This document shows positions 11,546-21,927 of a stretch of 64,000 nt of DNA, in pieces. The stretch spans positions 108,698,043 to 108,762,042 of the forward strand of contig NC_077228.1 of NCBI RefSeq assembly GCF_027887165.1. The letters are read 5' to 3'. Under the pieces are notes generated by a model. That model made no database searches, was not told where the DNA came from, and saw only the letters and a program-made list of their open reading frames with translations. The position numbers and the translations under genes were made by a program. The stretch's first letter is position 1. Every line of letters starts with the position of its first letter. The DNA comes from Monodelphis domestica. Taxonomy: Eukaryota; Chordata; Mammalia; Didelphimorphia; Didelphidae.

Positions 11546-12079
11546 GCTCTAATGATTATGTTCCTGAAGACAGAGAATATGTTTGGTGGGGATGATCCAG
11601 GACTGTGGATTATTAGCAGGACCAAAGCAAGGGAATTAAGGGAATCAGAGGTGGAGACAGGACTCTTTGAAATAGTTTACCATTTGGTTTTCACTATGAA
11701 GAGAGGTAAGAAAAGCTAGATTATGGATGAAGGGCTGGGAGAACAGTGTGGGCCTGAGTGACCAGAGATCATCATGAGGGCAAAGAGCTAATTTTAGGAA
11801 GAGTGAGGTTGTGGGAGAGGTGGAAAGACAGGATGTTAACATCCTTCAGGGTCCTAACCCAAAGAAGTAACTAACGTGGGAATTTCAGGCACCCAGGCAG
11901 CATTGCAGGAAATATTGTTGGTTAGGTAGATTTTTCCTGGTGTTCCTCAAATCTAATGGCGTAGAAGGCAACCTACTCTGCCTATGTCTCTTGGTAACTG
12001 CCCCAAGCCTTTGAATCACAAAGAGGCAGCAAGGAAAAGCATCTAGTCCAGAGAGAGGTATTGGGGAAGAATGGAAGGC
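11546..12079. other. Unassigned noncoding sequence
   Basis: No coding evidence and no assignable repeat. Confidence 0.3.
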
Positions 12080-12230
12080 CTGAGGCCATGAAGTCCAAGA
12101 CCCTCATTTTACAAAGGAGAAACTCCAGACAAATGGATTCACCCAACTCCACATAAATAGTAATTAGCAAAGCCAGGGTTCAAATCCAAGTCTTCTGACT
12201 CCAAATCTAGAGGTCTTTCCCAATCTCTCT
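12080..12230 (-). repeat. MIR-type remnant containing the source copy of a 50-bp duplication
   Basis: The antisense MIR core is visible (ttttacaaaggagaaact, then cagggttcaaatccaagtct). Positions 12080-12129 recur exactly at 12796-12845 inside the nearby tetranucleotide array. This copy continues into normal MIR sequence on its right, so it is the likely source. Confidence 0.75.
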
Positions 12231-12242
12231 TTATTTTATTTT

Positions 12243-12447
12243 TATTTTTTTTTAAACCGTATGTTCCATCTTAGAATCAATGTGGTGTATTGGTTCTAAG
12301 GAAGAAGACTGATAAAAGCTAGGCAATAGGGATTAAGTGACTTGCCCAGGGTCACCCAGCTAGGAAGTATCTGAGGCCAGATTTGAAGCCAGGTCCTCCA
12401 CTTTCCAGGCCTGGCTCTCTATCCATTGAGTCCCCAAACTGCTTCCA
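12243..12447 (-). mobile_element. CORE-SINE, antisense
   Basis: The reverse-complement SINE runs from the tail (taaaccgtatgttccatctt) through the CORE (acttgcccagggtcacccag) to the head (ctctatccattgagtcccca). Confidence 0.85.
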
Positions 12448-12449
12448 TC

Positions 12450-12690
12450 CTCCATTAAATTATAAACTCCTTGAAGGCAGTGACAGTCTTTTGCCTGGCA
12501 CATAGTAGGTGCTTAATAAGCATTTATTAACTGACTTTCTGTTTCTGTTACTTAGGTGACCTTAGACAAGTTACCGACCTCTCTCTCTCTGCCCTTTATT
12601 TTTTTCACCTATAAAATTAGTATTTGAAAAAACTATATTACCAACCTCTCAAGAGTTATTGTGAAGAAAATACTGTTCTAAAGAAAGCTC
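12450..12690 (+). repeat. L2 3' terminus followed by a MIR remnant
   Basis: At 12455-12535 the text aactccttgaaggcagtgac and gcacatagtaggtgcttaat is the L2 3' end. At 12545-12690 a plus-strand MIR is recognisable from gtgaccttagacaagttacc and agttattgtgaagaaaat. Confidence 0.65.
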
Positions 12691-12691
12691 T

Positions 12692-13074
12692 TTCTACATC
12701 TATTTATCTATCTCTATCTGTCTGTCTTTCTATCTATCTATCCGTCTATCTATCTATCTGTCTGTCTATCTATCTATCTATCTATCTATCTATGTCTGAG
12801 GCCATGAAGTCCAAGACCCTCATTTTACAAAGGAGAAACTCCAGAAACTCTATGTCTCTCTATCTATTCATCCATCCATCTGTTGGACCATCCATCCATC
12901 TGTCCATCTATGCATCCATCCATATATCTACCTATCTATCAATCCATCCACATCTATTTATCTCTCTGTCTTTCTGTTTGTTTGTCTGTCTGTCTATACA
13001 TTTATCCATCTTTCCCTCTCTCTCTCTCTCTCTCTGTTTCTCTCTCTCTCTCTAGCTGTCTGTCTATCTATCTA
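12692..13074. repeat. Interrupted tetranucleotide array (TCTA/TCTG/TCCA)
   Basis: About 380 bp of TCTA, TCTG, TCCA and TCTC variants. A 50-bp non-repetitive block at 12796-12845 interrupts it. Open frames over it are artefacts of serine, isoleucine and tyrosine repeats. Confidence 0.95.
12796..12845. repeat. 50-bp exact duplicate of 12080-12129 inside the tetranucleotide array
   Basis: The block begins ctgaggccatgaagtccaag and is identical over 50 bp to the MIR-associated sequence 716 bp upstream. It has no poly(A), and the flanks are tetranucleotide repeat. A template switch or gene-conversion-type insertion is more likely than retrotransposition. Confidence 0.9.
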
Positions 13075-13232
13075 AACCCTTATCTTCTGTCTTAGTATCA
13101 ATTCTAAAAACAGAAGAGAAGCAAGGGCTAGGGAATCAGGGTGAAGGGACTTGCCCAAGGTCACCTATCTAAGGAGTAGCTGGGGTCATATTTGAACCCA
13201 TGTCCTCCACTATACTACCTAGCTGCCCTGAA
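13075..13232 (-). mobile_element. CORE-SINE, antisense
   Basis: The tail aacccttatcttctgtctta abuts the tetranucleotide array, followed by the CORE and a head ending in ctacctagctgccct. SINE-adjacent microsatellites of this kind are common. Confidence 0.8.
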
Positions 13233-13264
13233 AAGAATATTAAAAGCTATTATAAGCCCTCCCA

Positions 13265-13420
13265 GGAAGAGGGATGAATTGGAAGTCACTGAATCTAGGC
13301 TAGAATTCTGGTCTTGATACTTACTACCTATCTAACTTGGAGGAAGTTTCTTAAACCTCTCTTGACCTCAGTTTCCTCATTTGTAAAATGAAGAGGTTCT
13401 GCTAGTTATGATTCTGGGAA
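13265..13420 (+). repeat. MIR/THER-type remnant
   Basis: Head-like tctaggctagaattctggtc, then cttgacctcagtttcctcat and tgtaaaatgaagagg. Confidence 0.65.
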
Positions 13421-14225
13421 TCTCCATTTTACAGGATTCTGAATCTTTTTTAGTTGAACCTGCCCTCTAGTGGTAAACTGACACGCAGACACCTGTGTGT
13501 GTGAAGAGAATCCTGCAGGACCTCATGGGTAGAATTCAGTTTAGTTGAGCTCCACATTTACCAAGTGACTGAGACAAAGCTCCAGCAGACGTGAATTGCA
13601 GCTTGGGTCCGTTTTCGTAGAGAACGACACCAATGAAGGTAACTATAACACAAAATGACAAGGGCTGAGTGTTCCTGGGAGACGCACAGCAGAGGGAGGT
13701 CTTGAGGGGGATGAAGGGCGCTCCAGAGGGGAAGCCTTCCCTGAAAGAGGGAACGTTGAGATGAGGCCGACTTTGGGTTGGGTGTTAATTCTACATGCCC
13801 AAAAAAGTAAGAGAATTGTCCAAGTGCAGAGCCAAGGCAGGGAAGGGAAGGGAAGGAAGGGAAACGCAGAGGAGTTTTTGTTTATTTGTTTGCTTGTTTC
13901 TTTTTCTGAAAATAGAGAACATTATTGTTAGTTCATAGAATAAATGGAGAGAAGTCTATGAAATCATTGTTGAGCGGGTAGAGCACTTCCAAACCCTGTA
14001 GATCCTTGAGGTTCGGGCAAAGGAATGCAAACTTTCTCTGCAAAGGATAGGATTTGCCTTTATTTTTATATTGAGCATCCCACGCCCAATTGTCTACCAT
14101 CTAATTGGCAACAAAAATGAGGCTGTCAGATCAAAGATTTTTGGGCTGAAGAATGACATCATCATATATATGGTAAGAAAGATTAGTTTTTATCAGTGAT
14201 AGAAAGAATCGACTGCTGTTACAGG
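13421..14225. other. Unassigned unique sequence
   Basis: A mixed unique-looking stretch with a few CpGs and a short gggaa array near 13838-13860. No exon or known repeat could be supported. Confidence 0.3.
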
Positions 14226-14227
14226 AT

Positions 14228-14435
14228 TCTTTTTTTAAACCCTTACCTTCTGTCTTAGAATTGAGAATGAGTATCGGTTCCAAGGCAGAAGAATGGTAAG
14301 GGATGGGAAATTGGGATTAAGTGATTTTCCCAGGATCACATAGCTAGGAAGTGTCTAAATCCAAATTTGAACCCAGGACCTTCTGTCTTTAGTCCTGGCT
14401 TTCTATCCACTGAGTTACCTAGCTGCCTCTACCTA
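14228..14435 (-). mobile_element. CORE-SINE, antisense
   Basis: T-run, aacccttaccttctgtctta, the CORE around gattttcccaggatcacata, then head ctatccactgagttacctag. Essentially full length. Confidence 0.88.
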
Positions 14436-15140
14436 TATCATTCTGTCCTCCCTCTCCATATCTTCCTTCCTGAATGCTCTGAGAATCTCTACCTTCCTGA
14501 AAATTCGATGGTATCAAGGATATCAGTGCAGAGCTTGGGTAGCTGTGGTTCTTGAGGAGCAGGGCTTTTAGCACCTACAGAGACAGTTGCAAGGTCATGT
14601 CTCCCCAAAGGCTATTCCCCTCCTGGATGAGAGGTATAGATAAGACAGGGCTGGTATTCCCTGGGCTTCCCTTATTAAAGTCTAAGGAGAGGTAGTGGTT
14701 GGCCCACCTAGTACACATTATCTTTAATCTCCCCTGAAGTTTGGAGAAATGTTTTGTACCATTTCTTCTTAGTATGCCTCAGTAAATAAATACACATTTT
14801 TAAAGTTAATTAAGCCTCCCCGGCTAATTGATATAAACCAATGATCAATGGGGGAAAAACACTCTCAATTCACCTCAGCCTAGAACACTGAGGGAATTAG
14901 CCTTGTTCTGGGGTTTAATTTATTGGTCATTTGAGTGGAAGTTGAGAACATTTGCTACTTATCTATCACAGTTTTAGGCAAATAATAGTTCTTCAATAAG
15001 TATTGGGCTCTTGACTAAGTTCTCTAATTCTATTGCTATTGATTAGCTCTGCATCCCAAGGAATCCTATGATCAAGGAATCCTCTGCCTCTAGGCAGAAC
15101 TGCATATAAATCTCTTTTCCTTACTTAAATATCTTCAAGT
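14436..15140. other. Unassigned noncoding sequence
   Basis: No gene, array or assignable repeat. Confidence 0.3.
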
Positions 15141-15143
15141 AGG

Positions 15144-15405
15144 GGGTAGCTGGGTGACTCAGTGGATAGAAAGCCAGGCCTGGAGATGGGAGGTGTTAGG
15201 TTCAAATCAGGCCCTAGATAAAGTCAAATAAAATCTAGAATAAATGACTGACTGACTAAGTAATAAGTAAATATTGGGTGGCAAAGAATTTGAAAAAGAA
15301 GGGGCCTAGTTGTGTGATCCTGAGCAAGTCACTTGACCCCTTACCACTCTTCTGCCTTGGAATCAATACACAATATTGATTTCTAAGATGAAAGGTAAGG
15401 GTTAA
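15144..15405 (+). mobile_element. CORE-SINE split by an internal insertion of about 85 bp
   Basis: The head (gggggtagctgggtgactca) runs to about 15221. The CORE resumes near 15307 with ctagttgtgtgatcctgagc and the element ends with gaaaggtaagggtt. The intervening block at about 15222-15306 (aagtcaaataaaatctagaa onward) is not part of any other SINE copy in the window. Confidence 0.8.
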
Positions 15406-15649
15406 AAATTTTTTTTCAATGAAAAACTTTCAAGTTGACATTATCTGTTAAAAATTTCCCACATTGACAATCAAAACATTTTTTCTCATTTCTAACTTAA
15501 ATATATTCTGTTGCAATATTCCTCCAGTGTGCATTATGTGAAAAAAAATGCCTATAATCTGGTAGTCCAAAAAGCACAATAGTTTAGGGAAAAATAATTC
15601 CTCCAACCAAGCCTGATTATTTCATGGTTCATTGTGTACAAGGGCCTCA

Positions 15650-15830
15650 AATTTCATGCCTGTGACTGTTCCCCTTCCAAATCAAAAGCAAGTCTAAGCT
15701 CAATTTTCTTCTTCTCCATGAAGCCTTTCCTGATCCCTACAACACTGGTACTCTCCCTGCCCCAAATATCTTGAATTTGTTTTGCATTTGTTTTGTGTAT
15801 ATTTATATTCTGTAAACACATACAATACAG
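15650..15830 (+). repeat. L2 LINE 3' remnant
   Basis: ctccatgaagcctttcctga followed by tccctacaacactggtactc is the characteristic L2 3' segment. Confidence 0.65.
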
Positions 15831-16200
15831 TGTCTCACAAATAGAAGAGCATAGATTACTTGGAGAATTCCCAATCTGACAACATCTGCTTGGAAAACTA
15901 GAAAGCTGTTCAGAAGAATTTTAGACCAATATCTTAACCCATATAATAAGCTCAAAATCAACAAATAATATAAATATAAAAAGGTCATGCCATAAAAAAA
16001 ATTAGAAGAAAATCAGCTTCAAATACCTTTTAAACCTATAGCCAGAGGGAGAGTTCTTAGCCAACTGAAAAAGAAGCAATCACAGAAGAGAAGATGAACA
16101 ATTGTGATTTCATGAAGTTGAAAATTTTTCATATTAATAAAATGCAATTAGGAAAAGATGTGAAAAAATATATGCACCAGCTATCTGTGATCAGGATTAC
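15830..16200 (+). mobile_element. Old L1 ORF2 fragment (sense), first part
   Basis: The A-rich sense text aaactagaaagctgttcaga, agaccaatatcttaacccat and ctgaaaaagaagcaatcaca resembles the ORF2 3' half of L1. Frames are heavily interrupted. The 17355-17700 segment looks like the next part of the same copy. Confidence 0.6.
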
Positions 16201-16447
16201 TATTCAACTTTCATAAAAGGTTCTAACATAAATATATAAGACAAATATATTCCCCAACGGATAAGCACCAGACCTTCTTCCAACCCAGCCCCCAGCTCCT
16301 ACCTTAACCACCATAACTGAGAGAAGAAATCCTTGTACAGAGGGGTCCACTTTCCTCACCACCACCACCAAAAAATGTTGACCAAATGCCACCAACTAGC
16401 AACTAGGCACGAGGGCCCTTGGGAGTAGCAATTCCCTCTTCCCAGAC
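16201..16447. other. Unassigned sequence with a CCA/ACC-rich patch
   Basis: The plus strand has several CCA/ACC clusters between 16285 and 16375. No gene is supported. Confidence 0.3.
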
Positions 16448-16656
16448 TGGTCCTACTTCTTTTTCTTTTTAAACCCTTATCTTCCGTCTTGGAGTCAATA
16501 CTGTGCTTTGGTTCCAAGGCAGAAGAGTGGTAAGGGCTAGGCAATGGAGGTCAAGTGACTTGCCCAGGGTCACACAGCTGGGAAGTGTCTAAGGACAGAT
16601 TTGAACCCAAGACCTCCCATCTCTAGGCCTGGCTCTCAATCCATGGTCCTACTTCT
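16448..16656 (-). mobile_element. CORE-SINE with 13-bp TSD, antisense
   Basis: The perfect TSD tggtcctacttct lies at 16448-16460 and 16644-16656. The body (16461-16643) reads tail to head: aacccttatcttccgtcttg, acttgcccagggtcacacag, cctggctctcaatcca. A well-preserved insertion. Confidence 0.95.
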
Positions 16657-16867
16657 AACTCAACTCCCAGTCATCTTCTGAGGAACCAGTCAACCTCCTC
16701 AATTGCCAACCAACTACCAATCACAGAGCAGGCAGCCCAGTCTATCTGAAGCAGTGGGGAGCCTTTGGGGAATGAGGCAAGTCAAACTACCACCACCATC
16801 TTGACCAACTTCTCCCTTCAGACTTTGATGGAGATGACCCAGCTCCTGGAACCTAAGAGCCTTGAAA

Positions 16868-16972
16868 TTGCTTAGTCACACCACTAGGAAATATCTCAGG
16901 CCAAATTTGAATCCAGGGACTTCCCATCTCCAGGCTTGGCTCTTTATCCACTAAGCCACCTAGTTGCCCTCT
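16868..16972 (-). mobile_element. CORE-SINE head half, antisense
   Basis: cttagtcacaccactaggaa, then ggcttggctctttatccact and aagccacctagttgccc. The 3' half of the element is absent. Confidence 0.7.
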
Positions 16973-17085
16973 ACTTGAAGATTTTTAAGTAAGGAATAGA
17001 TGGCCCTCAGCCATCCCTGGGAAGTAATCCCTGCGGAATGCAGCCTGGCAATTGTTCTATAGATGATACAGTCACATCTGTTGAA

Positions 17086-17190
17086 GACCCAGTAAAGAAA
17101 ACTCATGGCACTATCAAATGGTTCAACAACCAAAACTGATATGATTTTATCAGTGGAAATGATCTTAAAGAAAAGGCATTTATATCTGCT
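17086..17190 (+). pseudogene. Cold-shock-domain (Y-box protein) pseudogene fragment
   Basis: In one plus-strand frame from 17104 the translation is HGTIKWFNNQN, a stop, then YDFISGNDLKEKAFIS. This matches the nucleic-acid-binding start of the vertebrate Y-box cold-shock domain ([25 protein letters not shown]) at most key positions, including KWFN, the Y.F pair and the ND.KE motif. The family binds RNA and single-stranded DNA and spawns many processed pseudogenes. The match is short, carries an in-frame stop, and I could not extend it with confidence. A chance match is possible but unlikely. Confidence 0.55.
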
Positions 17191-17229
17191 TTGCCATGGA
17201 TCCTTTCCAACTGACTTGCATCTGAAACC

Positions 17230-17345
17230 TTCCATTTATGTTGCCTCCTCCACTAAAATAAGAACTCCTTGAAAGCAGCCACTCTTCCTTTCCTACCTGA
17301 ATCACCAGTGCTAGGCACAGAGCTCTGCACACAGTACATATTAAT
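17230..17345 (+). repeat. L2 3' terminus
   Basis: aagaactccttgaaagcagc and agtgctaggcacagagctct, then a tattcattcattc run. Confidence 0.55.
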
Positions 17346-17354
17346 AAGTATTCA

Positions 17355-17700
17355 TTCATTCATCCATAAATGGTCAAAGGATTTGAACAAAGGTAGCAAA
17401 AGAATAAAAAAGTCATATAAAAGATGGTTCTAAATCACTAATAACAAGAAAAATACACATTTTAACCCACACTCAACAACTTGACTAAAATGAGAGAAAT
17501 GGGGATTATTAGTGTTGAAAGGACTATGGAAAAGACAAGTACATTAATACATCATCCAACTATTTTAGAAAGCAATTTGCAATCGTGCTGGAAAGTGACT
17601 AAATTATCTATATCTCTAGCCCCAAAGAAGCTAAAGAAAGAAGGAAAGTTCTGACATACTACAAAATATTCATTGCAGTACAGAATATTATTGTTCCCTA
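17355..17700 (+). mobile_element. Old L1 ORF2 3' fragment (sense), second part
   Basis: ggtcaaaggatttgaacaaa, then a tail like ccccaaagaagctaaagaaa and tactacaaaatattcattgc, corresponds to the L1 ORF2 C-terminal coding region. It probably continues the 15.8-16.2 kb piece across later insertions. Confidence 0.6.
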
Positions 17701-18365
17701 AGAAAGATGAGGTTGGCACAGCTAGGAGGCTCAGTGATAGAGAACCAGACCTACCAATAGAAGCTCCTTTAGTGATACCTTCATTGCTTGGTCCCCCAAA
17801 ACCAAGATGTCCTTTACCGCCAGGGCTCTTCCCCAAATGAACCCCAACGTGAGCCATGAAAGCATCCATCTGGTTCCTACTACACCAAATGTTAGGAGAG
17901 GGTTGGACTCAAGTAGCCTTTAGCTCAGGTTTGAGTCTGGTATGAAATGATGCATTTGCAAATCATCAAATAATTAACAGAAATATTACTTAGATCTAGT
18001 GGCAAGATTATGCAACAAGGACTCAGTGGCGTTTAGTTCCTATAGACGTAACCCACTTTGTCTCCATATTAAAATATGTCTGGTCGGCAGGCAGAGTACA
18101 GTGGCTTGTATAGTCTTCAGACACCCAAGAAGTTGGAGGGGTTCCAAAGGCACCTTAGTGGGATTTTGTATGCCAGTAGGTGACCAGGAAGCTGCATCAG
18201 GGTAGGCAGGAACCAATCCATTCTCAGGGACTGCATTATTGCCTTTTAAGGACATCTAATTCCAGCTGTGAGGAAGTAAGACATTAGAGCTGGGAACCCC
18301 AGTCCTACTTCAACATGTAAGGAAAGTATCTTGGTGAAAAAGGCTGGAGTATTCATAGATATTTT
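17701..18365. other. SINE head scrap and unassigned sequence
   Basis: At 17715-17765 ggcacagctaggaggctcag is a decayed SINE head. The rest, to 18365, is unique-looking and I assign nothing to it. Short frames on both strands match no family I recognise. Confidence 0.35.
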
Positions 18366-18369
18366 TCAA

Positions 18370-18630
18370 TTAAATGGTGTAGTGGATAGAGAGCTGGGCG
18401 TGGAGTCTAGAAAATCTGGGTTCAAATTCATCATCAGATATTTATTAGTTGTGTGATCACTTCATTACTGTCTACCTCAGTTTCCTTAACTGTAGAAATG
18501 AGGATAAAAAATAACACTTACCTTTCAGAGTTATTGTGAGGATCAAATAAGATAATATTTGTAAAGCACTTAGCACAGTGCCTGGTTCATAGTAGGCCAG
18601 TTACATATAAATGTTGTTATTATTATTAAA
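18370..18630 (+). repeat. MIR/THER-type SINE, near full length
   Basis: Head gtagtggatagagagctggg, CORE, then cctcagtttccttaactgta, gtgaggatcaaataagataa and the tail cttagcacagtgcctggttc. Confidence 0.85.
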
Positions 18631-18714
18631 AGGTTCCAGGCAACTAGCTGCAGATTGAAAAAGAGGCTCTGAAATATTAAAAAATGTCCTTAAAGGACCT
18701 TTAAAAAAATTTAA

Positions 18715-18885
18715 AAGATGGCTCAGTGGATTGAGAGCCAGGCATAGAGATGGCCTTAGACACTTCCTAGCTGTGTGACCTTGGGCAAGTCACTTAATCC
18801 CATTGCCTCCTAGCCCTTACCACTCCTCTACCTCAAGACCAATACACAGTATTGGCTCGAAGATGGAAGGTAAGGGTTTTTAAAA
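18715..18885 (+). mobile_element. CORE-SINE
   Basis: ggctcagtggattgagagcc, agctgtgtgaccttgggcaa and the tail gatggaaggtaagggttttt. The extreme 5' end is missing and the head is internally shortened. Confidence 0.85.
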
Positions 18886-19101
18886 TAATAAAATAAAATA
18901 AAAGTTACCAATAATTAAAAAAATAAAAGATATGAGCAATATCATATAGCACCGAGGCAATTTGAAATGTCATCTCATCTGGAACCTCTTTTCTTCTGAT
19001 GCTGCTGTTTGCTATTTCCCCAAAGTGCTGCTGATGTCTATGACTGGGCTGTATGTGGTTGAGTAGTTGCTGATGCCTTCTCAGACCTCTGAAGGAGAGG
19101 C

Positions 19102-21194
19102 AGAAGCATAAACTATTTTTTTTCTTTTTTTTTTTAAATAATATATTTTATTTGATCATTTCCAAGCATTATTCGTTAAAGACATAGATCATTTTCTTTT
19201 CCTCCCCCCCCCCCCCACCCCCCATAGCCCACGCATAAGTCCACTGGGCATTAGATGTTTTCTTGATTTGAACCCATTGCTTTGTTGATAGTATTTGCAT
19301 TAGAGTGTTCATTTAGAGTCTATCCTCTGTCATGTCCCCTCAACCTCTGTATTCAGGCAGTTGCTTTTTCTCGGTGTTTCCACTCCCATAGTTTATCCTT
19401 TGCTTATGAATGGTGTTTTTTTCTCCTGGATCCCTGTAAGTTGTTCAGGGACATTACACCGCCACTAATGGAGAAGTCCATTACGTTCGATTATACCACA
19501 GTGTATTAGTCTCTGTGTACAATGTTCTCCTGGTTCTGCTCCTCTCGCTCTGCATCACTTCCTGGAGGTTGTTCCAGTCTCCATGGAACTTCTCCACTTT
19601 ATTATTCCTTTTAGCACAATAGTACTCCATCACCAACATATACCACAGTTTGTTCAGCCATTCCCCAATTGATGGGCATCCCCTCGTTTTCCAGTTTTGG
19701 GCCACCACAAAGAGCGCAGCTATGAATATTTTTGTACAAGTCTTTGTGTCCATTATCTCTTTGGGGTACAGACCCAGCAGTGCTATGGCTGGGTCAAAGG
19801 GTAGATATTCTTTTAGCACCCTTTGGGCATAGTTCCAAATTGCCCTCCAGAATGGTTGGATCAGTTCACAGCTCCACCAGCAATGAATTAATGTCCCTGT
19901 TTTGCCACATCCCCTCCAGCATTCATTACTTTCCTTTGCTGTTATGTTAGCCAATCTGCTAGGTGTGAGGTGATACCTTAGAGTTGTTTTGATTTGCATC
20001 TCTCTGATTATAAGAGATGTAGAACACTTCTTCATGTGCTTGTTAATAGTTTTGATTTCTTTATCTGAGAACTGCCTATCCATTTCCCTTGCCCATTTAT
20101 CAATTGGAGAATGGCTTGATTTTTTGTACAATTGATTTAGCTCATTATAAATATGAGTAATTAAACCTTTGTCAGAGGTTTCTATGAAGATTTTTTCCCA
20201 ATTTGTTGTTTCCCTTCTGATTTTAGTTATATTGGTTTTGTTTGTACAAAAGCTTTTTAGTTTGATGTAGTCAAAATTATTTATTTTACATTTTGTGATT
20301 CTTTCTATATCTTGCTTGGTTTTAAAGCCTTTCCCCTCCCAAAGGTCTGACATGTATACTATTCTGTGTTTACCCAATTTACTTATGGTTTCCTTCTTTA
20401 TGTTTAAGTCACTCACCCATTTTGAATTTATCTTGGTGTAGGGTGTGAGGTGTTGATCTATTCCTAGTCTCTCCCACACTGTCTTCCAATTTTCCCAGCA
20501 GTTTTTATCGAATAGTGGATTTTTGTCCCAAAAGCTGGGATCTTTGGGTTTATCGTATACTGTCTTGCTGAGGTCGCTTTCCCCCAGTCTATTCCACTGA
20601 TCTTCCTTTCTGTTTCTTAGCCAGTACCAGATTGTTTTGATGACTGCTGCTTTGTAATATAGTTTTAGGTCAGGGACTGCAAGGCCCCCATCATATGTGT
20701 TTTTTTTCATTATTTCCCTGGATATCCTTGATCTTTTGTTCTTCCAAATGAACTTTGTTATGTTTTTTTCTAAATCAGTGAAGAAGTATTTTGGTAGTTC
20801 AATGGGTATGGCACTAAATAGATAAATAAGTTTGGGTAGGATGGTCATTTTTATTATATTGGCTCGTCCTATCCATGAGCAGTTAATGTTTTTCCATTTG
20901 TTCAAGTCTAGTTTTAGTTGTGTGGCGAGTGTTTTGTAGTTGTGTTCATATAGTTCCTGTGTTTGTCTTGGGAGGTAGATTCCTAGGTATTTTATTTTGT
21001 CTAAGGTGATTTTGAATGGGATTTCTCTTTCTAGTTCTTGCTGCTGAGCTGTGTTGGAGATATATAGAAAAGCTGATGATTTATGTGGGTTTATTTTGTA
21101 TCCTGCAACTTTGCTAAAGTTGTTGATTATTTCAATTAGCTTTTTGGTTGAATCTCTAGGATTCTTTAAGTAGACCATAGAAGCATAAACTATT
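19102..21194 (-). mobile_element. Young 5'-truncated L1 (copy B)
   Basis: A perfect 16-bp TSD, agaagcataaactatt, lies at 19102-19117 and 21179-21194. The body (19118-21178) is on the minus strand: the 3' end is the T-rich left side, then a C-rich run near 19205-19221 (the G-rich 3' UTR motif), then ORF2. Truncation falls just after the RT catalytic FADD motif. Protein identity to copy A over the shared part is about 98.8 percent, so the two insertions are recent and related. Confidence 0.97.
19481..21178 (-). CDS. L1 ORF2p C-terminal fragment (post-catalytic RT and C-terminal domain)
   Basis: The frame starts at the truncation point (21178) with the [10 protein letters not shown] sequence that follows FADDM in copy A. 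It stays open for 565 codons to a TAA at 19483-19481. It lacks the endonuclease and the catalytic aspartates, so it encodes no working enzyme. The cysteine-rich motif [18 protein letters not shown] is kept. Differences from copy A include N to K in LDLNNWKN, T to N in EKTITKF, N to S in GENDLS, V to T in GKVGTL, AT to VL in QRATKEY and Q to K in CAQRNN. No promoter is associated. Confidence 0.93.
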   Translation of the reverse strand: MVYLKNPRDSTKKLIEIINNFSKVAGYKINPHKSSAFLYISNTAQQQELEREIPFKITLDKIKYLGIYLPRQTQELYEHNYKTLATQLKLDLNKWKNINCSWIGRANIIKMTILPKLIYLFSAIPIELPKYFFTDLEKNITKFIWKNKRSRISREIMKKNTYDGGLAVPDLKLYYKAAVIKTIWYWLRNRKEDQWNRLGESDLSKTVYDKPKDPSFWDKNPLFDKNCWENWKTVWERLGIDQHLTPYTKINSKWVSDLNIKKETISKLGKHRIVYMSDLWEGKGFKTKQDIERITKCKINNFDYIKLKSFCTNKTNITKIRRETTNWEKIFIETSDKGLITHIYNELNQLYKKSSHSPIDKWAREMDRQFSDKEIKTINKHMKKCSTSLIIREMQIKTTLRYHLTPSRLANITAKESNECWRGCGKTGTLIHCWWSCELIQPFWRAIWNYAQRVLKEYLPFDPAIALLGLYPKEIMDTKTCTKIFIAALFVVAQNWKTRGCPSIGEWLNKLWYMLVMEYYCAKRNNKVEKFHGDWNNLQEVMQSERSRTRRTLYTETNTLWYNRT

Positions 21195-21611
21195 ATCTTT
21201 TCTACTTTTTTAGAAATGTCCCCTCTTTGAAATATTTTAAAAATCTATCCCTCAAAAATAATAGAACTAAAATTATGTCACTTCCAACATGGAATTCTCT
21301 TTATGACTTCATCTTTTAAAATGTTTGTGTTATTTCCAAATAGTGTATACTGAGGCAATAGCATCCTGGCATCCTGATACCATGATTGTCACCTACAAAA
21401 TTGATTACTGTAAAACCCTAGCAGATCTTTGCCATTTCCTGCCCTTGTTCTCTTTCCTGTTTTTTAGATAATCTGATCTGGCTTAATTTTGTAGTTTTGT
21501 TTTCTCAGCCTCTTTTTCCTTACTTTTGTGAGTTCATATATAATGATTTTGCATATGTAGATATAGATATAATAAACATAGTAGGCACTTAATATTTCTT
21601 GAATTGAATCT

Positions 21612-21927
21612 TCGGGATGGAAGCCTGTGGTTTCCATGAAACTACCTTCAACTTGTTGGAGTAGAATGTTGATATCAATAAGGATCTGAGTACCAAAATC
21701 ATTTGTCTGGTAGTATTGCCATGTACGTAAGCATTAGTGACAGGATGTAGAAGATTGCAACTTCAGGCCCTAGAGCAATGAAAATCAAGATCATTGCCCC
21801 ACTTAAGCACTCTGGCTAAATTGCAGTCTCTTTTCTGGACCTCCTGGCCATATTCTAACAGATGTGGACCAGCAAGCAGAAGTATGATGAATCTTGGTCC
21901 TCCATTGTCCACCATAAATGCTTATCG
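21612..21927 (+). pseudogene. Actin pseudogene fragment, C-terminal part
   Basis: The sequence encodes decayed cytoplasmic/muscle actin from about codon 267 to the C-terminus. HETTFN is at 21635-21652, followed by NVDI.KDL, then MKIKIIAP (ATGAAAATCAAGATCATTGC), then MW-like text, SKQKYDES and SIVHHKC near the end. Actins are the filament-forming cytoskeletal proteins and produce many processed pseudogenes. The coding text crosses the usual codon 327/328 intron site without an intron, so this copy is processed. It carries several frameshifts and stops. A second copy of the same segment lies inverted at 22.7-22.9 kb. Confidence 0.85.

Noticed and set aside
12624-13055. 143-codon plus-strand open frame
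   Set aside because: Encoded by the tetranucleotide array and SINE-related flanks.
19650-19950. Plus-strand short frames opposite L1 copy B (and the minus-strand ones at 7041-7632)
   Set aside because: Antisense shadows of L1 ORF2; the same peptides occur for both L1 copies.
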